Assembly (NCBI RefSeq): GCF_024722015.1
Contig: NZ_JANQBD010000015.1
Coordinates: 1-64,000, forward strand
Direction of reading: 5' to 3'
DNA: 64,000 bases
DNA from: Paenibacillus radicis (ex Xue et al. 2023)
Lineage (GTDB): Bacteria; Bacillota; Bacilli; Paenibacillales; NBRC-103111
Positions 39,584 to 48,714 of this stretch are shown here, one piece after another (the stretch's first letter is position 1; each line of letters starts with the position of its first letter). Under the pieces are notes generated by a model. It had not been told where the DNA came from. It searched no databases and was given only the letters and a program-made list of their open reading frames with translations. A program made the translations under genes and the position numbers.

Positions 39584-40034
39584 GATCCTCACTTCCGAGA
39601 CATACCACGAGGAAATAAGAGGGCGTTTAGGTGTTGGAGATGACACTGTATCCAATTCCGATATAGACGCTCTTTCTGTTATGCCAATTGCTGAAGCCAA
39701 GATTATTGCAAGCGTTCCGAAATACGCCGATCTTACTGCTGATGATGTAACTTACTTATACGCGGCTGCTATTTGTATGGTAGCCGCTATATTAGCGCCA
39801 ACTATGCCAGGAAGAATTAAGAAATCTAAAAAGGACTTTGATTTCTCCTATGAAAACCAATCCGTGAATTGGACAGCAAGAGCGACTGAATTGGTAGATG
39901 AGGCCTATTCCATGATTGACATGATCTCTATTCAAACTGAGGTTAATATACCGATTTTTGGATTGTCAGGTCCTACAAGAGCGATTGCTTCAGGAGAGCA
40001 AGGATGTAAGAGTAATGGTGATTCTCATGTTTAA
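39573..40034 (+). CDS. Head-tail connector protein
   Basis: 153 aa from ATG 39573, overlapping the preceding gene in ATGAC...TAA. It carries TYHEEIRGRLGVGDDTVSNSD and a helical YLYAAAICMVAAILAP; the early helix bundle resembles gp6/gp15-type adaptors. Position after the capsid supports a portal-bound connector role. Confidence 0.55.
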   Translation: MTNKILTSETYHEEIRGRLGVGDDTVSNSDIDALSVMPIAEAKIIASVPKYADLTADDVTYLYAAAICMVAAILAPTMPGRIKKSKKDFDFSYENQSVNWTARATELVDEAYSMIDMISIQTEVNIPIFGLSGPTRAIASGEQGCKSNGDSHV

Positions 40035-40599
40035 GGAATTCTCACACCGACATTCGGATTGCACCGTGGACGGTTCACCTGGAAAGGTGATTTTATCAAG
40101 GGATAGCAAAAGCACTTCGATCATTTCAAGAGAATACTTGTACAACGCCGTGTTCTCTCCTGTTTCTGCCGTAACCCGAGGTTCCATCATCAAGACAGCT
40201 GACACTTTTTTTGTTCAGACCCTACGCCTTACAACATCTGAAGATAAGTATTGCTCATTAATTAAAACCAATATCGAAGCAGAGCTTCAAAGGTACTCCA
40301 ATATATACGGAGAAAACAAAAACATTATTGACCGAGCATTTACACCGGTGCAAACAGGTATCCCAGCTTTTGCCCAGCATGTGACGGCACGTATGCGGAT
40401 GGAAGATATGGGGTTATTACCGACCACATCTTACGTACTTATTATTCCTGTGACTGTTGATGTAAAAACGCCTCAAGAGGCGGAAACGACCTCCCTAGAC
40501 CGTATCCTATTAGGTGGTGTCGCCTACCAGGTCAATGATGTGAACCGTGTCAAGTACCCAAATCTACTGCAATTGCAATTGTCGGAGGATGTCCGATGA
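40015..40599 (+). CDS. Head completion/connector protein, unknown
   Basis: 194 aa from ATG 40015 (the frame is open further upstream but overlaps the previous gene). Beta-rich, with VILSRDSKSTSIISREYLYN and VLIIPVTVDVKTPQEAETTS, ending LQLQLSEDVR. It fits a stopper or head-closure position. No family confidently recognised. Confidence 0.55.
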   Translation: MVILMFKEFSHRHSDCTVDGSPGKVILSRDSKSTSIISREYLYNAVFSPVSAVTRGSIIKTADTFFVQTLRLTTSEDKYCSLIKTNIEAELQRYSNIYGENKNIIDRAFTPVQTGIPAFAQHVTARMRMEDMGLLPTTSYVLIIPVTVDVKTPQEAETTSLDRILLGGVAYQVNDVNRVKYPNLLQLQLSEDVR

Positions 40600-41177
40600 T
40601 AACCGGATATGATGCTGAACGCGCAGCACGTGACTTGGAGAATCTGTTGGCTAAAGAGGCAGCCGGGCTTATCGGTTTGGTTTTGGAAACAGCAAAATCC
40701 AATGTACGGCATTATCCGGAAGTGAAAAACCATCTGGAACGGTCTATATTCATGCTGGCCAACAAGATCATTGTCGGTGAAGTACAGGCCGATTTCTGGG
40801 AAGCATGGTTAGAGCAATTCGGTAAAGGGTCGTTAATGGCCGGCGCAAATGAAAATCCCGGCTTGCAGCAGTATATGACTTCCCCTCTATGGAATCAATT
40901 ACGATCTAAGGGGCACAAAGTCGTAGTTGGTCGTACGAAAGGCGAATATACAAGTATTGACGGAACGGTCCGAAGATCAGGCGGTTCCTATGCAGGCGTT
41001 GATTTGGAGGAGCTTGCAGCACGTAGAGATATCGATCGGCGCTTTGGCCCTACGCCTCCCACTTTCTTTTTGCGAGTGGCATTACAAGCGAACAAAAATC
41101 GTATTCTGACCGGTTTGCAAGCGATTATTACAAACTTTCCTTATCACAAATATTTCATCGGGGGGACGAAGTCATGA
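40596..41177 (+). CDS. Head-tail joining protein, gp10-like position
   Basis: 193 aa, coupled by ATGA to the previous gene. The segments VRHYPEVKNHLERSIFMLAN, GGSYAGVDLEELAARRD and PTPPTFFLRVALQANKNRI have the look of the HK97 gp10-type minor tail or joining proteins, whose C-terminal FLRxALxxN helix is characteristic. Assigned by layout and order. Confidence 0.55.
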   Translation: MITGYDAERAARDLENLLAKEAAGLIGLVLETAKSNVRHYPEVKNHLERSIFMLANKIIVGEVQADFWEAWLEQFGKGSLMAGANENPGLQQYMTSPLWNQLRSKGHKVVVGRTKGEYTSIDGTVRRSGGSYAGVDLEELAARRDIDRRFGPTPPTFFLRVALQANKNRILTGLQAIITNFPYHKYFIGGTKS

Positions 41178-41620
41178 GCGCAAACTTAATCGATGCGGTA
41201 TTTACGGTTTTATCCGATGATCCAGCTTTACTTGCGCTCTTGGGATTGAATCCTTCTTCATCCGATGATCATCTTGTTGCCCGGTTACACAGGGGGATTG
41301 AACCGCATAAACCGATAACCGAAAAGACAGCCCCCCAAATTTGTATGTACGTGAAGCCAGGGCGTTTTGGAAGGAATCACCTGGTTTTCGAAGGTAAGTT
41401 TTGTCTCGACTTTTATGGCAAAACATCGTATCAGGTCAAACAATTGTTTGAACGATCATTTGCACTATTCCATGATGACAACATTCAAGCAGCTGGTTTT
41501 CATTCCTTCCGTTGTACCCTTGCTTATGATGCAGATATGGCAACGGGGATAACGGGGATTAAGGGATACACCGCTATGTTCGATGTTGATTACATACGAA
41601 CGAATCCCGACAGGAGGTAG
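41174..41620 (+). CDS. Tail terminator-like protein
   Basis: 148 aa, coupled by ATGA to the gene before. The pattern LIDAVFTVLSDDPALLALLG, then VARLHRGIEPHKP, FCLDFYGKTSYQVKQLFERS and a final beta strand resembles tail terminator (gpU/DUF3168-type) proteins that cap the tail tube. Located directly ahead of the tail tube gene. Confidence 0.55.
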   Translation: MSANLIDAVFTVLSDDPALLALLGLNPSSSDDHLVARLHRGIEPHKPITEKTAPQICMYVKPGRFGRNHLVFEGKFCLDFYGKTSYQVKQLFERSFALFHDDNIQAAGFHSFRCTLAYDADMATGITGIKGYTAMFDVDYIRTNPDRR

Positions 41621-41625
41621 GCAAC

Positions 41626-41808
41626 ATGTCAGAGCAAGAAAATGAACCCCAAGGCGAACAACAAAAGCTGGAGCAAGAAAAGAAGAAACTAGCGGAAAAG
41701 CTGGGCATATGGGGTCGGTTTGAGCCCATCGAAGGCTACGAGGAAACCAAGGAATTCAACCGCATACGAGACATTGACAGGCGCTTAACCGAGATTGTAG
41801 TCGGCTAA
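41626..41808 (+). CDS. Small tail-region protein, unknown
   Basis: 60 aa, highly charged, starting MSEQENEPQGEQQKLEQEK and ending DIDRRLTEIVVG. It follows GACAGGAGG. It lies between terminator-like and tube genes. No family known. Confidence 0.5.
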   Translation: MSEQENEPQGEQQKLEQEKKKLAEKLGIWGRFEPIEGYEETKEFNRIRDIDRRLTEIVVG

Positions 41809-41867
41809 GTGCTTTTTTTCAATGCGTTAAGTTAACTAAATCTACTTTCATCAAGGAGGTTTTATTA

Positions 41868-42650
41868 TTGTCACAATCAACCAAAAAGTGGGTCGTCGAT
41901 GACATCGCAAATGCTGCTTTGTTTGATCTAACTACCAATGATCCGGTCGCCTTTTTTGAAAAGCTTAAAAAAATGACCATTACTGTTGATGCTAAGCAGC
42001 AGCGTGAGTATGGCGGGACGAGTAAGTTTGCCTTTCACTTGACCGAGCAGGATTCCGAATCCGGCGTACAGATTGAAAATGCGGTCATGGACTATAATCA
42101 GTTGGTTGCTGCTACAGGGGCATCCATTACCACTGGTTCAACGAGTGTCCCCACCCAAGAGAAATTAACAGTACTGACCGGTGCAACGGTCACGTTGTCG
42201 AGAGGAGCAAGTTTCGTATCCGGATCCGAAAAAATCCTTGTTGCAACAAAGGGCCTTGCCAATTCCGGCACCCAACTATCTAAGGTAGCCTCAGCCCCTA
42301 CCGCACAGCAGTACACCATTTCGGCTTCTGGTGTCGTTGTATTGGGTGATGCAACGCTGGTGGGTAAAGATATCCGAGTGTTCTATGATTACACCTCAGC
42401 AACGGCAGAGACAGCGTCTGTTGTTACCACAACAAAGAACAAACCATATAAATTTGTCGCCTATGGCAAAGCGTTTGATGATGAATTGAATACGTATTTC
42501 GATGTAACGATCATCATTTATAAAACGCAGATGCTAGGAACCTTCTCGATTGACTTGCAGCGGAAAAGTGCAACCACGAACACCATGGATTTAGCCGTTT
42601 TGGATGCAGGCCGTCCGGATGGAAAGGTTATCGATATTATAGCGTCATAA
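41868..42650 (+). CDS. Major tail tube protein
   Basis: 260 aa from TTG 41868 after CAAGGAGG. Beta-rich with ITVDAKQQREYGG, KPYKFVAYGKAFDDELNTYF and a final DGKVIDIIA strand, the layout of siphophage tube proteins. A middle insertion (about 95-160, LTVLTGATVTLSRG onward) reads like an added Ig-like domain facing outward. An intrinsic terminator follows, as is common for this highly expressed gene. Confidence 0.78.
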   Translation: MSQSTKKWVVDDIANAALFDLTTNDPVAFFEKLKKMTITVDAKQQREYGGTSKFAFHLTEQDSESGVQIENAVMDYNQLVAATGASITTGSTSVPTQEKLTVLTGATVTLSRGASFVSGSEKILVATKGLANSGTQLSKVASAPTAQQYTISASGVVVLGDATLVGKDIRVFYDYTSATAETASVVTTTKNKPYKFVAYGKAFDDELNTYFDVTIIIYKTQMLGTFSIDLQRKSATTNTMDLAVLDAGRPDGKVIDIIAS

Positions 42651-42659
42651 GGAAAAGTT

Positions 42660-42684
42660 GGAGGGGCTTGCTCCTCCTCTTTTT
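42660..42684 (+). terminator. Terminator after the tail tube gene
   Basis: GGAGGGGC-TTG-CTCCTCC (7 pairs with one G-U) is followed by TCTTTTT. It may partly stop transcription so the tube is made in excess over downstream tail genes. Confidence 0.75.
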
Positions 42685-42701
42685 AAGAAGGAGTGACTCC
42701 A

Positions 42702-42998
42702 TTGGAAAATAACGATATGAACCGAATTCTAGGCATTGGCCCCGAGCACGCCCTGGCTGATGGCCTAACCAAAACCCTACGTATTGGAACCGTCAAACAG
42801 TTACAAGATGTCGGAAGTTTGTACAAAAACAACTTAATCCGTCCCAAGCATGCCATTTTTAAAGGTGAAGAAACGGCCATTACTGCTTGGGTGGAACTCT
42901 TGAACCTCATCTTTATCGAGGGCTTTACGCGAGAGGAGTTTAACGACAGCCTCCCGGAGCAAATGGAAGACGCTGTCGAACGATTTCTTTTTAGTTAG
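42702..42998 (+). CDS. Tail assembly chaperone, short form
   Basis: 98 aa from TTG 42702, with AAGAAGGAG 8 nt upstream. It has MENNDMNRILGIGPEHALAD and a helical TREEFNDSLPEQMEDAVERF end. It lies between tube and tape measure, where siphophages encode a G/GT-type chaperone. The frame ends at TAG 42996 right after CTTTTTAG, and a second open frame continues it. Confidence 0.75.
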   Translation: MENNDMNRILGIGPEHALADGLTKTLRIGTVKQLQDVGSLYKNNLIRPKHAIFKGEETAITAWVELLNLIFIEGFTREEFNDSLPEQMEDAVERFLFS

Positions 42999-43257
42999 CC
43001 AAGGGCCGGAGAAGAAGAATAAGAGTGCCGCCGAAAGCAAACCACTGGCGTTAGCCCAAATCTTCGGGCGACTCTCCAGGAGGGCGCTTCTCAAAGCATG
43101 GTATGACCACAACTATTTTGAACTGGATGCCATCTTTGAGGATATGCAAGAAGAAATGAAAGAACAAATCCGCTTACACGGTGGAGAAGTCGAAGAACCG
43201 AAAAAGCTGACGCGTTCGGCAATCGCGGAAATTATGGGGTGTTTCAACAAACGTTGA
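42991..43257 (+). CDS. Tail assembly chaperone extension made by frameshifting
   Basis: Starting from TTA 42991, the frame +1 (equivalently -2) relative to the short form is open for 88 codons: LVSQGPEKKNKSAAESKPLA, then AQIFGRLSRRALLKAWYDHN and EDMQEEMKEQIRLHGG. It has no start codon or ribosome binding site of its own. The slippery region TTTCTTTTTA (42984-42993) lets the ribosome move +1 on CTT-TTT, or -2 on TTT. The result is a 187-residue fusion as in the lambda GT system, although lambda uses -1. Confidence 0.75.
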   Translation, partial: LVSQGPEKKNKSAAESKPLALAQIFGRLSRRALLKAWYDHNYFELDAIFEDMQEEMKEQIRLHGGEVEEPKKLTRSAIAEIMGCFNKR

Positions 43258-43334
43258 AATGCCTCTTTTTTGCATTATAAACAATCCCGAGGCAAGGACT
43301 CCCTTACCCGTAGAAAAGGGGTGAAGCATACACT

Positions 43335-46300
43335 ATGTCCGATGAAAGTAAAGACGTTGTCGCCGCGAGGCTACAGTTAGACGCATCTAAAATATTGCCA
43401 GCATTTAAGGAAATTGATCACTCCGCCAAACTCGTTAAGGAAACCTTCGAGACCCTGAACAGAGAAATAACCTCAACGGAACGATCGATTGATAAAATGT
43501 CTAAAACGATGGACAAGGTCGCGCTCACTTCCGAAGAACGGCGGCAAAAGATATTAGCCGAATCCAACGCCCTGGTTGCCCAACGGATAGCGACCACGCA
43601 GCTGCTAAATGCCAAAAAGAACGCTTTAGATGCAACCAACCAGATCGTGGATGCAAAACTGCAGGCGCAGCAAGCGATCGTCAAAAAAAGAGAAGATGCT
43701 ATCGAACAGCAGGAGAAAGAACATCAGCAGCGCATGGCAACGCTCGAACAGAAAACAGCGGCGGCAAGCGGACAAGAAAACTTGATGCAAGCCAAGATTG
43801 ACCGTGAATTTCAAATAATGAAAAACGGTGACATACGGCTTGAGATGGAAGCGGAACGTCATTCAGCCATGATGAAACGATACCAAGATAATTTCAGCAA
43901 CCGCAACGTACTTGGTAATGCTTCGCAATATTTAATGGCTGGCAGCCTGTATTACTCCACGGTCAACGGAGCCAAACAAGCGATTCAAGTCATCAAAGAA
44001 TTTGAAGATAGTATCGTCAATGTAAAGCGCGTCATGGATGCCGGGGCAGATATAAAATTTGTCGAAAAATCGATCATTCAGGATGCCAAAGACTACGGTT
44101 ATGCACTCAAGGATGTAGGTGCTGTCTATGTCCAAATCGCACAACAAGGTTTTAATGAAAAGGATACAGCTGCTCTTGCAAAAACAGCACTCATGGCCAA
44201 GAACGTGGAATCCTCATTCAAAGATGCTGAACAAGCACAGCAACTATTAACCGGTGCGATACTCAACTATGGACTAGCTGCCCAAGATTCCGAGCGGCTA
44301 CTCGACAGCCTCAATCAAGTGTCCAATGACTATGCAACGGACTCAAACAAGTTGTTGCAAGGTTTTAATCGGGTAGGTGCTGCCGCTAAAAACGCGAATG
44401 TACCGATCGATAAGCTCATCGGCTATTTAACTGTATTGAATGAAGCAGGCTTCTCAGGATCAGTCGCCGGTAATGCAATCAAATCTTTTATTTCCTTCTC
44501 CAGCCGCGATATTGCGATTGATAAACTCGAAGCCTACGTGGGGACGATTAAAAAAGCAACCGGTGAAATGATGCCGTTCTCTGAAATCATGGATAAGATT
44601 GCAGCGAAGTGGAAAACCCTTTCCGATGTGCAACGTGCTGAAGTCACCCAAGCGGTAGCCCGAGGCGACCAAGCATCCCGGTTTATCGCCATGATGGATA
44701 ATTACGATAAAGTGCTAAAAGTAGCGACAACATCTGAAAACTCGTTAGGCTCAGCCCAGCGAGAAAATGCACAAGCCATGACGACCTTAAGCAAGCAAAC
44801 CGAGCAGCTAAAAGCATCTTGGGAAGGTCTGATGATTTCCATCGGAGAAAGCGGCCTGTTAGCCGTCCTCAAGGCCATCGTGCATGAATCCAAACTATTA
44901 GTGGATGGATTTAACTCGCTGCCTGCGCCTATACGAAACACCATCGTTGTCACCCTTGGCCTTGGAACAGCTATTGCCGCATTAAATACGGGCATGCGGC
45001 TTCTAACCGGTCAATCGCTAGTTGCTATGGTCGCAGGACTGGTTTCAGCATCAAGAGCTATGACCGGGGTGGCCGTTGCCACTACAACAGCCAATGTAGC
45101 ACAGAAAGCGTTTATTGCTACGCCAATCGGCGCAACGCTTACCGCATTATCGGTCATATTAGGTGCCGCGACACTTGCATGGTCCTACTATAATGGGACG
45201 GTCAATGAATCCCGAGTGGAGAGCGCCCAAAATCAGCAGCAAATCATTACTTTGGGGGATAAGTACAAGGAACTTAAAACCAAAATCGATGATAATACAA
45301 CGTCAGCGGATGAGCGCAAAAAGGCTGAAACTGAGCTTCAAGGTGTTATGCAAAACATGAAGACGGTTATGCCGAGCATCATTTCAAAATGGGATGAGCA
45401 TGGAAAAGCCCTGGATGTGAATATTGCCAAATACGATAAGTTGCGTGAAGCTTCACAAGCCGCACTAAGTGCTATTGCAGAACGTGACTTACGCGAAGCT
45501 AACGAGGGCATCACCGATGTAGATAAGCGTATCCAGACAGGCACCAAAGCAATTGAAACCGGAACCCTATCATTGAATAACGGTTGGGGAATCAAAGAAA
45601 GAAAAATTATGGATCATGAGAGAGGGCGGATCGAGGATCAGCTTGTCAAGGATCTGGATGAAAGGCAGAAACTAGAAACCAAAAAGCAAAACGCCCTTAA
45701 CATCTTGCAGCCCATGCTTGGTCCTTCGCATCCAAAAGGTGAAAAGACACATGCCGGTAGTCTAACCGAAAGTGATATTGAAGATCAGTACAAGGAAAGA
45801 AAACAAGCCTTTGAGGAACGGATGTCGGAATTCCGGCATTTAGTCAATATCGAATCTGCCGGTTACACGAATGCATCCGATCAACTGGTCAAATTGAATG
45901 AAATCCGAAATCAATTCAAGGATTTAAATGCTCAAGACTTATATAGTATTGATGAGGATATTTACCGGACAAGTTCTGGAAAGAAAGTGAATGCCAAGGG
46001 CATGGGGGGTAAGGATGCATTCAAGTTTCCTTTGAATGATATTGATACCCAAAAAATCAAAGTGGAGCAGATGCTTTCCGAAATCTCCGTTCTCATTGAC
46101 GAGTTTACAGCAAAGGAATTTTCGTTAGGTGACAGCACAGAAACATTATCCGAAAAAACCGGGTTATATGCGACCCATCAAATCAAGCTGGAAGAAGGCA
46201 ACAAACTCTTACGCACTTCGGTTGAAACGCTTGCCACTAAACAGAGCATCTTAAACGAACTCTATGCGACTGGCCAGATCACAACGGATGAATACAACAA

Positions 46301-47867
46301 AAGTACGGAAGATGTACAGAGCCGCATCAAATCATTTACCGATGAAATCAATCGCAATGCTGTAGCTTGGTGGAACGATGCCAAAGCCATCAAGGATGCA
46401 AAAGACAAAGCCCTGCAGGATACATTCTCCTTCTCGCAAAAATGGATTGCCCATGAAAAAGCGATCCGGGAAATGTCCGTCTTGGAAGAACTGGAAGCAT
46501 GGCAGCGAATCCAAGATCGCTATATGGAAGGTACAGAGCTGAGGAAACAAGCCGATGAGCAGGTTTATGCAGCACGAAAAGCCCTCACAAATGAAGACAT
46601 GTCCAATTCCGAGAAATGGATTGCGCATCAAAAGGCGATAGGTCAGCTCTCCCTTGAGCAGGAGATCGCAGCATGGGAACGCGTTCAAGGTCGTTACTTA
46701 GAAGGCACTGATCAACGAATGAAAGCTGAAGAACAGCTGTACGCCCTCAAGAAAGCAACCATTCAAGAGGATGAAAAGAACATTGATGAGCTGTTCAAGA
46801 AGCAAAAGGAATATATCGATCAGGCCAAAAAGAAAGAAATCGATGCCATTACAGCGGCAAAAGATGCCTTTATTAGTGCCCAGGATGCAAAGATACAAGC
46901 TATTGAAGATTTGCTAAAGGCAGAGCAGACCGCTAACGAGGATCAGGATTATGAAAAACAACTGGCTGAGAAGCAGGCTCGCGTTAAGGTATTGGAAAGT
47001 TCTGTTGGTGCAGATGGCAAAAAGGAACGTAGCGACCTTCTGAAGGAAATCGCCAAGCTGCAGGAGGACCATAACCGCACGCTTCGTAAACGCGGCCTCG
47101 AATCACAGAAGGAAGCACTGCAAAACGAAAAAAGTGAACGGTCCAAAGCATTTGATGAACAGAAAAAGGCGGCAGAGAAGCATTACAATGATCTTCTCGT
47201 ACCACTGGATACGTTTAAAAATGATGTGGAAGGTCGGGCAGAAGCCTTAAAGCAGCTTCAAATTTTAAAAGAATCCGAGAAAAATACGGAAATTTTATCG
47301 AATCTGGATGCCTTTATTGCCAAGTATCAAGAAAAAATGTCTCGAATCAACACGACCTCCAGCAGCATTTCAGTAGGACAAGGTAGCCCAACGAAAAGCC
47401 AGCAAGAATTGGACCTCGAAGAATACAACCGGAATAAAGACTTATGGGAACAAGCAAAAGCGGATGGCAATGCACTGCGAATGGAAATGTATAACAAGCG
47501 GAACGAGGAAATACGAAGGAAATACAACATACCGGAAGATAGCGGCAAGCTACAGCATTTCAAACAAGGCGGCATCGTTCGCGGCCTCCGCAATGAAGCC
47601 GTACCGGTAGTGGCTCATGGTGGAGAACTATTTTTGAACGAAGGGCAGCAGGCAAACTTATTTAAGCTGTTGAATGTCAGCATGCCGCAAATTCAGATGC
47701 CTGATGTAGCTGTATCCGGGACAAAAAAGACCGTAAACCATTACTATTCGTTTGATAATTCAATCGGTGAGGTTGCGTTGACCGGCACAAACGGCGTTTC
47801 CGGACTCTATGATCAACGAACCGGGTTAATCGAACGGCAACGTTCATTAGGGGAGAAGGTGAGATAA
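43335..47867 (+). CDS. Tail tape measure protein
   Basis: 1510 aa; length implies a tail of roughly 200 nm or more. It has an N-terminal coiled coil (1-170), a TP901-like core after SQYLMAGSLYYSTVNGAKQA, hydrophobic helices at about 535-620 that could insert in the membrane, and a long charged C-terminal coiled coil. Near 1030-1140 two similar blocks repeat (KWIAHEKAI...EELEAWQRIQDRYMEGTE and KWIAHQKAI...EIAAWERVQGRYLEGTD). The end (FKQGGIVRGL and HGGELFLNEGQ) is typical of Firmicute tape measures. No lytic domain is seen. Confidence 0.95.
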   Translation: MSDESKDVVAARLQLDASKILPAFKEIDHSAKLVKETFETLNREITSTERSIDKMSKTMDKVALTSEERRQKILAESNALVAQRIATTQLLNAKKNALDATNQIVDAKLQAQQAIVKKREDAIEQQEKEHQQRMATLEQKTAAASGQENLMQAKIDREFQIMKNGDIRLEMEAERHSAMMKRYQDNFSNRNVLGNASQYLMAGSLYYSTVNGAKQAIQVIKEFEDSIVNVKRVMDAGADIKFVEKSIIQDAKDYGYALKDVGAVYVQIAQQGFNEKDTAALAKTALMAKNVESSFKDAEQAQQLLTGAILNYGLAAQDSERLLDSLNQVSNDYATDSNKLLQGFNRVGAAAKNANVPIDKLIGYLTVLNEAGFSGSVAGNAIKSFISFSSRDIAIDKLEAYVGTIKKATGEMMPFSEIMDKIAAKWKTLSDVQRAEVTQAVARGDQASRFIAMMDNYDKVLKVATTSENSLGSAQRENAQAMTTLSKQTEQLKASWEGLMISIGESGLLAVLKAIVHESKLLVDGFNSLPAPIRNTIVVTLGLGTAIAALNTGMRLLTGQSLVAMVAGLVSASRAMTGVAVATTTANVAQKAFIATPIGATLTALSVILGAATLAWSYYNGTVNESRVESAQNQQQIITLGDKYKELKTKIDDNTTSADERKKAETELQGVMQNMKTVMPSIISKWDEHGKALDVNIAKYDKLREASQAALSAIAERDLREANEGITDVDKRIQTGTKAIETGTLSLNNGWGIKERKIMDHERGRIEDQLVKDLDERQKLETKKQNALNILQPMLGPSHPKGEKTHAGSLTESDIEDQYKERKQAFEERMSEFRHLVNIESAGYTNASDQLVKLNEIRNQFKDLNAQDLYSIDEDIYRTSSGKKVNAKGMGGKDAFKFPLNDIDTQKIKVEQMLSEISVLIDEFTAKEFSLGDSTETLSEKTGLYATHQIKLEEGNKLLRTSVETLATKQSILNELYATGQITTDEYNKSTEDVQSRIKSFTDEINRNAVAWWNDAKAIKDAKDKALQDTFSFSQKWIAHEKAIREMSVLEELEAWQRIQDRYMEGTELRKQADEQVYAARKALTNEDMSNSEKWIAHQKAIGQLSLEQEIAAWERVQGRYLEGTDQRMKAEEQLYALKKATIQEDEKNIDELFKKQKEYIDQAKKKEIDAITAAKDAFISAQDAKIQAIEDLLKAEQTANEDQDYEKQLAEKQARVKVLESSVGADGKKERSDLLKEIAKLQEDHNRTLRKRGLESQKEALQNEKSERSKAFDEQKKAAEKHYNDLLVPLDTFKNDVEGRAEALKQLQILKESEKNTEILSNLDAFIAKYQEKMSRINTTSSSISVGQGSPTKSQQELDLEEYNRNKDLWEQAKADGNALRMEMYNKRNEEIRRKYNIPEDSGKLQHFKQGGIVRGLRNEAVPVVAHGGELFLNEGQQANLFKLLNVSMPQIQMPDVAVSGTKKTVNHYYSFDNSIGEVALTGTNGVSGLYDQRTGLIERQRSLGEKVR

Positions 47868-47868
47868 G

Positions 47869-48699
47869 ATGCCGATATCATGTAATATCATCAAAAACGG
47901 CATGACCTATGATTTAGAACAATACGGCATTGCGCTTATCAAGCACAACATCCCTCCGCTGCCGGAAAAGGAGGATTATACGTTCCAAATACCGGGAAAA
48001 GCCGGAAAGGTCCGTATGGGGTCGCAGTACAAAGAGCGTACATTCGACTTGGAGCTGCTGCTGATGGCCGATGATGCCACGATTGATTATCAATCCAAAG
48101 TCGCGGAATTAGCGTGGTTGTTAGATTCCATTGGTGGCCCTGAGTATTGGATTTTTGGGGATATCCCCGGCAAACGATTCCTTGGTGAATACACCGGGCA
48201 AATGAATTTGGAAAAGATGATCTTTGATGGCAGGCTAACGGTTCCGTTGGTCTGCTATTTTCCTTTTACAGAAACTGTTACGGATGTTGCAAACGGTTGG
48301 AGCTATGGCGAAGGTTACACCTACGGAATGGGGCTACGATTCGGGGACACTTACAGTAAAGCAGTTACGGTAAGTGGAACAACCTTTACGATTTACCACG
48401 CCGGGACAGCGCCGCTGCCGCCTAAGATTAAAATCACCGGACAGTTTACCAACCTCAGCCTGAATGATGGACGCGGTCATGTGATGACGATTACCAGGGC
48501 GAATGGAGTCAACGATACGATTGAAATCGACTGCGAGGAAGGCACCGTGTATTTAAACGGCACCCAAAATATTTATTCCCAAACGAACGCTGTCTTCTTT
48601 AGCCTCCCAAGAGGTACAACCACATTCACTTTCACAGCCTCCGGTGTGGTTAATTTTACCGTTTCATTTACTCCCTTTAGACACAGGTACTTATATTAG
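47869..48699 (+). CDS. Distal tail protein (Dit)
   Basis: 276 aa, one base after the tape measure stop. The N-terminal half matches the siphovirus Dit/gp19.1 fold (DYTFQIPGKAGKVRMGSQYK, ERTFDLELLL, FGDIPGKRFLGEYTG). The C-terminal half is a galectin-like beta sandwich ending FTPFRHRYLY. It forms the hub at the tail tip. Confidence 0.88.
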   Translation: MPISCNIIKNGMTYDLEQYGIALIKHNIPPLPEKEDYTFQIPGKAGKVRMGSQYKERTFDLELLLMADDATIDYQSKVAELAWLLDSIGGPEYWIFGDIPGKRFLGEYTGQMNLEKMIFDGRLTVPLVCYFPFTETVTDVANGWSYGEGYTYGMGLRFGDTYSKAVTVSGTTFTIYHAGTAPLPPKIKITGQFTNLSLNDGRGHVMTITRANGVNDTIEIDCEEGTVYLNGTQNIYSQTNAVFFSLPRGTTTFTFTASGVVNFTVSFTPFRHRYLY

Positions 48700-48714
48700 G
48701 AAAGGGGCTTAGAC

